This document shows, piece by piece, positions 59,963 through 64,000 of a DNA stretch of 64,000 bases (positions are counted from its first letter, which is position 1; the number at the start of each line of letters is the position of its first letter). The translations under genes and the position numbers were made by a program. The notes beneath the pieces are model-generated. The model was given only the letters and a program-made list of their open reading frames with translations, had not been told where the DNA came from and did no database searches. The DNA is from Pelagisphaera sp964404745 (GTDB lineage: Bacteria; Verrucomicrobiota; Verrucomicrobiia; Opitutales; Opitutaceae). The stretch covers positions 45,197-109,196 of the forward strand of contig CAYOLG010000016.1 in assembly GCA_964404745.1 (NCBI GenBank), read 5' to 3'.

Positions 59963-60557
59963 GAGCTCGAATTTTGACGGATTGATGGCTCGCTGCAAAC
60001 AAAATTGGCATCTACTTCTACCCCCCCTATTCCGCCCAATTCTAATGAGAGATTCTCGACTGGGTTTCCTTGGTTGATGTTGTTTTCGAAATGCTGGATG
60101 GAGAGCAACCGGGTAAGCTCCTCGATGACTAATGGGGATTGAAGATGCCGCCGGGCGAACTCTCGTCCCGAGCCGCTTTTCAGGTATCTTGCGAAAGCTG
60201 TCGCTTTCACGGGGTCGCTAAACGCGATGGCCGGCTCGTGGTGCGCCAGATCTATACCAAGTTCCCGGTAGACGCGGCGGGGAGCGACCAGTTCCTCCGG
60301 AACGAGTTCGTTATTCCCCCAACCTCCGAAACAAAACTACCTGATTGTCCTCAAATTGCTTCATCACTTAAACAGTCATCTATCACGACCGCATAGTGGG
60401 TGGAGGAATTACCGCTTACAAATCTGGAGCATCATGATACACCAAAGCGCAGCGAGGGAATAGAACTAGCGCCTACGGCACAGCCGCCGCTATTGAGTTG
60501 TAGCGCCCCAAAACAAAGGGACACAAACAAACTCAAGCGGCGGGATGACCGAAGTGC
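59963..60557. other. Intergenic region with possible gene debris
   Basis: About 595 bases between the unknown secreted protein and the autotransporter stop. On the minus strand a frame including DPVKATAFARYLKSGSGREF and ARRHLQSPLVIEELTRLL looks protein-like, but it is interrupted on both sides. It may be a decayed gene that I cannot name. No repeat of the GGTAGGG family is present. Confidence 0.35.
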
Positions 60558-63500
60558 TTAGAATTTATAATCGAGGCCTAGACTGATAGAGTCACTATCA
60601 CCGTCGCGCTTCATGGAATGACTATTCCAATAAACAGAGGCGCTCCAGTCGTCCCCACGCAGGGCACTAACACCAAGCGAAGTGGAGACTCCATCGCGAT
60701 CACGTCCAGAAGGGACATAATTAAAGGCAGTTCCTTCACCCCCTTCAAGTCGGGCAGTTATGGTGCGTCCATTGTCGGACATTTCGGAATTCATGGAGAC
60801 ACGCAGCTCGGGGATAAGGGTCAGACCCTTGGAGATCTCCATTCGGTAAGATAGTTGCGCTCCCAACTCGCTGATGAGTCGTTCCACGCTTTTATCAGCG
60901 AGCCCCAAGTCGAGGCTGCCGGCTCCATTTTCCGCAAAACCGTCAATATCGAGGTGCGAGAGTTCGATACCAGCATGCGGAGCAAAGGTGAAATTACCAA
61001 AATTGAATTCCCGCCCGAGCGACAAGGCCGCACCGAACTGGGCGCTTTCGGTATCTCCTTTAGCTTGGCGATCAATCGAGCCAAAGGTAATGGAACGGCG
61101 CGTATCGAGGTCGACAAAGCTGCTGGTAAGGATAGCATCGATGAAAAAGCCGCTGCCATTGCTTATGCTGGCATAGGTACCAAACTGCATGCTCTCGGTC
61201 CTCAATGAATTGCCCGCGGAGTAATCGAGCTTATTATTATCCCGACCGGCAAATAATCCGAACTGGAAACCACTGGAAGCGGCGAAATCCCCGCCCACTT
61301 GAAAGCCATCGCGCTCATTATCGTAACCCGGGATGGCAGCAAAGGCACTGGCGGTCATGGAATCGAAATTCACCTGAGACCAGGCGCGCCAGCCCGATCG
61401 GGTCGAGGCAAGCTCACGTGCGCGGTTCAAACTGAGGCGTTGTTGGGTGCGCTTGGTTTGATGGAAGCTTTGATCCAGTAAGATATCGGAGATACTTTCG
61501 TGGATGTTAGGCATGACCTGATGGAAGGCCGCCTGGTATTCCACAGCGGTGAGTTCATCGAGGGCGGTGGAGACTGTCATGGCATCGCCCGAAGTCGCTG
61601 GGATGAAAGAATCCAGGGCGGCTGCCACATTGAACTGATTCTGGGTTCGCGCCATGAGGGTATAAGTCTCAGGTGCAAAGCGCAGACTTGCGGTGCTACC
61701 GTCATTCAAGAGGCGGATCCGCAGATTCGTGGGGGCGTTGTAGGTATGGAATTCACCGGTGATGGTACCGCCGGTGGATTTGAAGACATCGTATTTGTCG
61801 CCCACTGAGATGGTGCCATTATTCCAGGAAGTAGCAGTGAGAGTGCCGTCCAGCGAGATGTTACCGGTTGCTATAGTTTGGTCGTTATTGCTAAGGCTCT
61901 CTATTTCAACTTCGGTGGTGGATCCAGCATCAAGGGTCAGGTCACCGGTGATGTTAAGGCTGCCGGGAGAATTACCACTTGCGAGTGTACCAAAGACCTG
62001 AACATCGGCCTGGACGGTTCCGTCACCCCCAAGGGTGCCGCCGTTCTCAACGACGAGCTTGTTGGCTTTCAGGACACCCTTGCCCTTGATCGCGAGCCGG
62101 CCGGACTCCACCTTGGCGTCGTTGGCGACCTCCACTTCATTTTCAAGGTTTAACTGTCCGTCACCATCCTTGACAAGGTCGGTGGTCGAGGAGGTGAGCT
62201 GACCTCCACTTACGGTGGAGGTGCTACCACTCGCTACGGTGAGTTTGCCGGAGCTGATCTCAAGCTTGCCACCTGCTTCGACAGCCAAGGTACCGTTGTT
62301 CTCAAAGGTAAGCGAGTTGACGGTATTTTCCTGGTCGACAGTTTTAGCATCCTGATCGACTTTGTAATCCGAAACAATGGGGGTGTTAACGCCTCCATTA
62401 TTCTCGATAACCGGACCACTGGAGCTCGCACCGACAACCTCATAAAAGATCGCTCCGTTATTAACCGAGAAGGTGCCATTGAGAGTCGAACCAACCCCGG
62501 CTCTCGCGGCAAAATTCGCGACTTGGAAATCGGTGGTGCCGTTTATGAATTCAAGCAAGGTATAGGTTCCGGCGTCGAGCGCCTCGACTTGACTGAAGTC
62601 AAACTGACCGCCGTTTCCGCCATTCAGGACATTGCCGCCGACGCTGATCTTCAGATCATTAGCTTCCGGCGAGTCCCCGGTATCGTAGAATGCGATGTTG
62701 CCGTTATTCCAGGTCAGATTGCCCCCAATTCCAAGATTGGCCTGCATTTCACTGGAGGACTGCACGAGCAATTCACCGCCGTTGAGTGTGACTGAACCAG
62801 TACCGAGGACAGAACCGCTGGCGACCTCGAGGGTGCCGCTGTTCACAGAGGTGCCGCCGCTGTAGGTATTGGCACCGCTGAGGCTGACCGTGCCACTGCC
62901 GTTCTTCTCGAGGCTGCCCGTTCCGCTCAGGACTCCGGCGTAGGCGCCGTCGGTGGACTGGTCGAAAGCGACTGTTCCATTATTAGTGATGGCGCCCTGC
63001 AGGCTATCGGTCGTACCGCTGAGGGTGCCGTTGTTAACGGTGGTGCCGCCGCTGTAAATGTTGGTACCGCTGAGGGTGACGGTTTCGCTACCGTTCTTGA
63101 TGAGGGCGCCGGCTCCGGAGATATTACCGCTGAGTTCCAATGCGCCGCTGGCAGCATTGATTTCCTGATCGGTCGGGAGGACCAGATCCATCGCGACGGT
63201 ATGCTTCTCGTTAGATTCATTAATAATACCCTCGAGCGTGATTGTCAGCGCACTGCCATTCAAAGTGTAGGCACCGCTCACATCAGATGTGAAGAGCAAG
63301 CCGTCGATCGAGGTGATGTAACCATTGTCGTTGGTGCTGGTTCCGCCAGATCCGACAAATTCAATATTGTCCGTATCTTCCGGCAGGGAAGCATCCTCCC
63401 ATGAGGTCGCAGAGGACCAGTTACCATTATCGCTGTTCCAGACTGCGGCAGTCTTGTAAACCAGGGTTAGGTTATCGGATTTCTCGAGTACATAGAAGCG

Positions 63501-64000
63501 TCCATCGGCACCGGTCATGCCAGTGGAATCGACTGAGAAAGCATCACGGGAGAAGTTTTGGATCCCACCCGAGAAGCTCGCAATATTCCATTCATACTTC
63601 TTTGCTTCAGGATCGAAGCTACTGTCATTAAGGGTAGCGGCTTCAATGACAAAGGGCGTATTGGTGTTGGACTGTATATTGAGCGAACCATTGGAACTCA
63701 GATAGCTCCAATCATTACCGGCGGCACCGGTCACATTACCGATATTCCATTCAAAAATACCGCCGCCCTGGAAGATGGTATTACCCAGCACGAATCCATT
63801 GGCGGAAGCTTGGGAAACAAGACGTCCACCGTCGTTAACCGTGACCGCACCAACGCTTCCGGTACCGCTGAGAGTCGCACCGGAATTAATGGTGACTGCC
63901 GAACTCAAAGAGCCGCTCACATTGATGACGCCGGCATTTAACGTAGTGCCGCCGCTGTAGGTATTGGTACCGCTGAGGGTGACCGTGCCACTGCCGTTCT
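60558..64000 (-). CDS. Autotransporter with PATR-like passenger and beta-barrel, 5' end missing
   Basis: At least 1146 codons of a type Va secretion protein; the frame stays open to the window edge, so the start and signal peptide are outside. The passenger is a beta-helix with repeats such as VTLSGTNIYSGGTTVNNGTL (passenger-associated-transport-repeat type), changing to ENNGTLAVEAGGKLE-like repeats. The last 300 or so residues are the translocator barrel (GFQFGLFAGRDNNKLDYSAG, ELGAQLSYRMEISKG) ending in the typical final aromatic DYKF. No protease or cutting site is recognised. The passenger repeats are nearly identical in places at DNA level, and so prone to recombination. Such large adhesin-like proteins are common in Verrucomicrobiota. 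Confidence 0.93.
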   Translation of the reverse strand, partial: NGSGTVTLSGTNTYSGGTTLNAGVINVSGSLSSAVTINSGATLSGTGSVGAVTVNDGGRLVSQASANGFVLGNTIFQGGGIFEWNIGNVTGAAGNDWSYLSSNGSLNIQSNTNTPFVIEAATLNDSSFDPEAKKYEWNIASFSGGIQNFSRDAFSVDSTGMTGADGRFYVLEKSDNLTLVYKTAAVWNSDNGNWSSATSWEDASLPEDTDNIEFVGSGGTSTNDNGYITSIDGLLFTSDVSGAYTLNGSALTITLEGIINESNEKHTVAMDLVLPTDQEINAASGALELSGNISGAGALIKNGSETVTLSGTNIYSGGTTVNNGTLSGTTDSLQGAITNNGTVAFDQSTDGAYAGVLSGTGSLEKNGSGTVSLSGANTYSGGTSVNSGTLEVASGSVLGTGSVTLNGGELLVQSSSEMQANLGIGGNLTWNNGNIAFYDTGDSPEANDLKISVGGNVLNGGNGGQFDFSQVEALDAGTYTLLEFINGTTDFQVANFAARAGVGSTLNGTFSVNNGAIFYEVVGASSSGPVIENNGGVNTPIVSDYKVDQDAKTVDQENTVNSLTFENNGTLAVEAGGKLEISSGKLTVASGSTSTVSGGQLTSSTTDLVKDGDGQLNLENEVEVANDAKVESGRLAIKGKGVLKANKLVVENGGTLGGDGTVQADVQVFGTLASGNSPGSLNITGDLTLDAGSTTEVEIESLSNNDQTIATGNISLDGTLTATSWNNGTISVGDKYDVFKSTGGTITGEFHTYNAPTNLRIRLLNDGSTASLRFAPETYTLMARTQNQFNVAAALDSFIPATSGDAMTVSTALDELTAVEYQAAFHQVMPNIHESISDILLDQSFHQTKRTQQRLSLNRARELASTRSGWRAWSQVNFDSMTASAFAAIPGYDNERDGFQVGGDFAASSGFQFGLFAGRDNNKLDYSAGNSLRTESMQFGTYASISNGSGFFIDAILTSSFVDLDTRRSITFGSIDRQAKGDTESAQFGAALSLGREFNFGNFTFAPHAGIELSHLDIDGFAENGAGSLDLGLADKSVERLISELGAQLSYRMEISKGLTLIPELRVSMNSEMSDNGRTITARLEGGEGTAFNYVPSGRDRDGVSTSLGVSALRGDDWSASVYWNSHSMKRDGDSDSISLGLDYKF

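Noticed and set aside
60139..60396. 85-codon plus-strand frame before the autotransporter
   Set aside because: The opposite strand looks more protein-like in the same place; neither can be named, so it is treated as debris.

Overview
The window reads as a chromosomal stretch of a PVC-group bacterium, most likely a Verrucomicrobiota member (marine Opitutae-like; the taxon is inference). The reasons are six sulfatases in 64 kb, a PVC-type CxxCH haem protein fused to a 3-keto-disaccharide-hydrolase-like domain, several Tat-exported Gfo/Idh/MocA proteins, PQQ-type propellers, ThuA, and an autotransporter with many Ser/Gly/Thr-rich repeats. Three runs of exactly 100 N (13195-13294, 32749-32848, 50540-50639) show a draft scaffold; all three sit in or beside repeats. 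No rRNA, tRNA, CRISPR array or prophage was recognised.

Layout. 1-2.5 kb: start of an MFS transporter, a LysE exporter, a tandem SnoaL-like protein and a chloramphenicol-phosphotransferase-like kinase. 2.5-9.4 kb: two divergent sulfatases, the second in an operon with the giant haem protein. 9.7-19.9 kb, all minus: a catabolic block of Gfo/Idh, SDR, Gfo/Idh, M24 peptidase-like, AstE-like deacylase and M81 (MlrC) genes joined by short overlaps, then (beyond a gap) an SSS symporter, an HpcH/HpaI aldolase and a threonine-synthase-like enzyme. The M24 + AstE pair recalls ectoine breakdown (DoeA/DoeB), but M81 and the other partners differ. 20-23.2 kb: a beta-lactamase-fold hydrolase, a Tat Gfo/Idh protein and a decayed copy of part of the 19-kb Gfo/Idh gene. 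23.5-28.9 kb, minus: an operon of a BNR propeller, an iduronate-2-sulfatase-like/sialidase fusion and an SGSH-like sulfatase, which looks like a set for a sulfated acidic glycan.

29-36.6 kb: an SMP-30 propeller, a frameshifted PhoD-like pseudogene, a beta-CASP metallo-beta-lactamase, ThuA, a sulfatase and a PQQ propeller. 36.7-42.8 kb, minus: a tripartite efflux operon (HlyD adaptor, ABC ATPase, two FtsX/MacB permeases, Cys-bearing lipoprotein), preceded by two Cys-rich small proteins. 43-52.9 kb: iron alcohol dehydrogenase, PQQ propeller, SGNH hydrolase, an ICMT-like methyltransferase overlapping an HI0933-type flavoprotein, an ARSB-like sulfatase, a CBM9-like protein and an ArsP-type permease. 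53-58.6 kb: a CehA/McbA-type protein with a paired EF-hand insert, a Tat enolase-superfamily enzyme and a Tat Gfo/Idh enzyme. 58.6-64 kb: a dead IS3 orfA, an unknown secreted protein, and an autotransporter running off the window.

The intergenic DNA is full of short palindromic elements. One family is bounded by GGTAGGG/CCCTACC (with a GGCAGGG/CCCTGCC variant); one copy supplies the stop codon of the upstream gene. There is also a 276-bp MITE-like element with 21-bp terminal inverted repeats at 50647-50922. The overall theme is a secreted glycan-degrading lifestyle (desulfation, desialylation, oxidative sugar chemistry) plus amino-compound catabolism and efflux.
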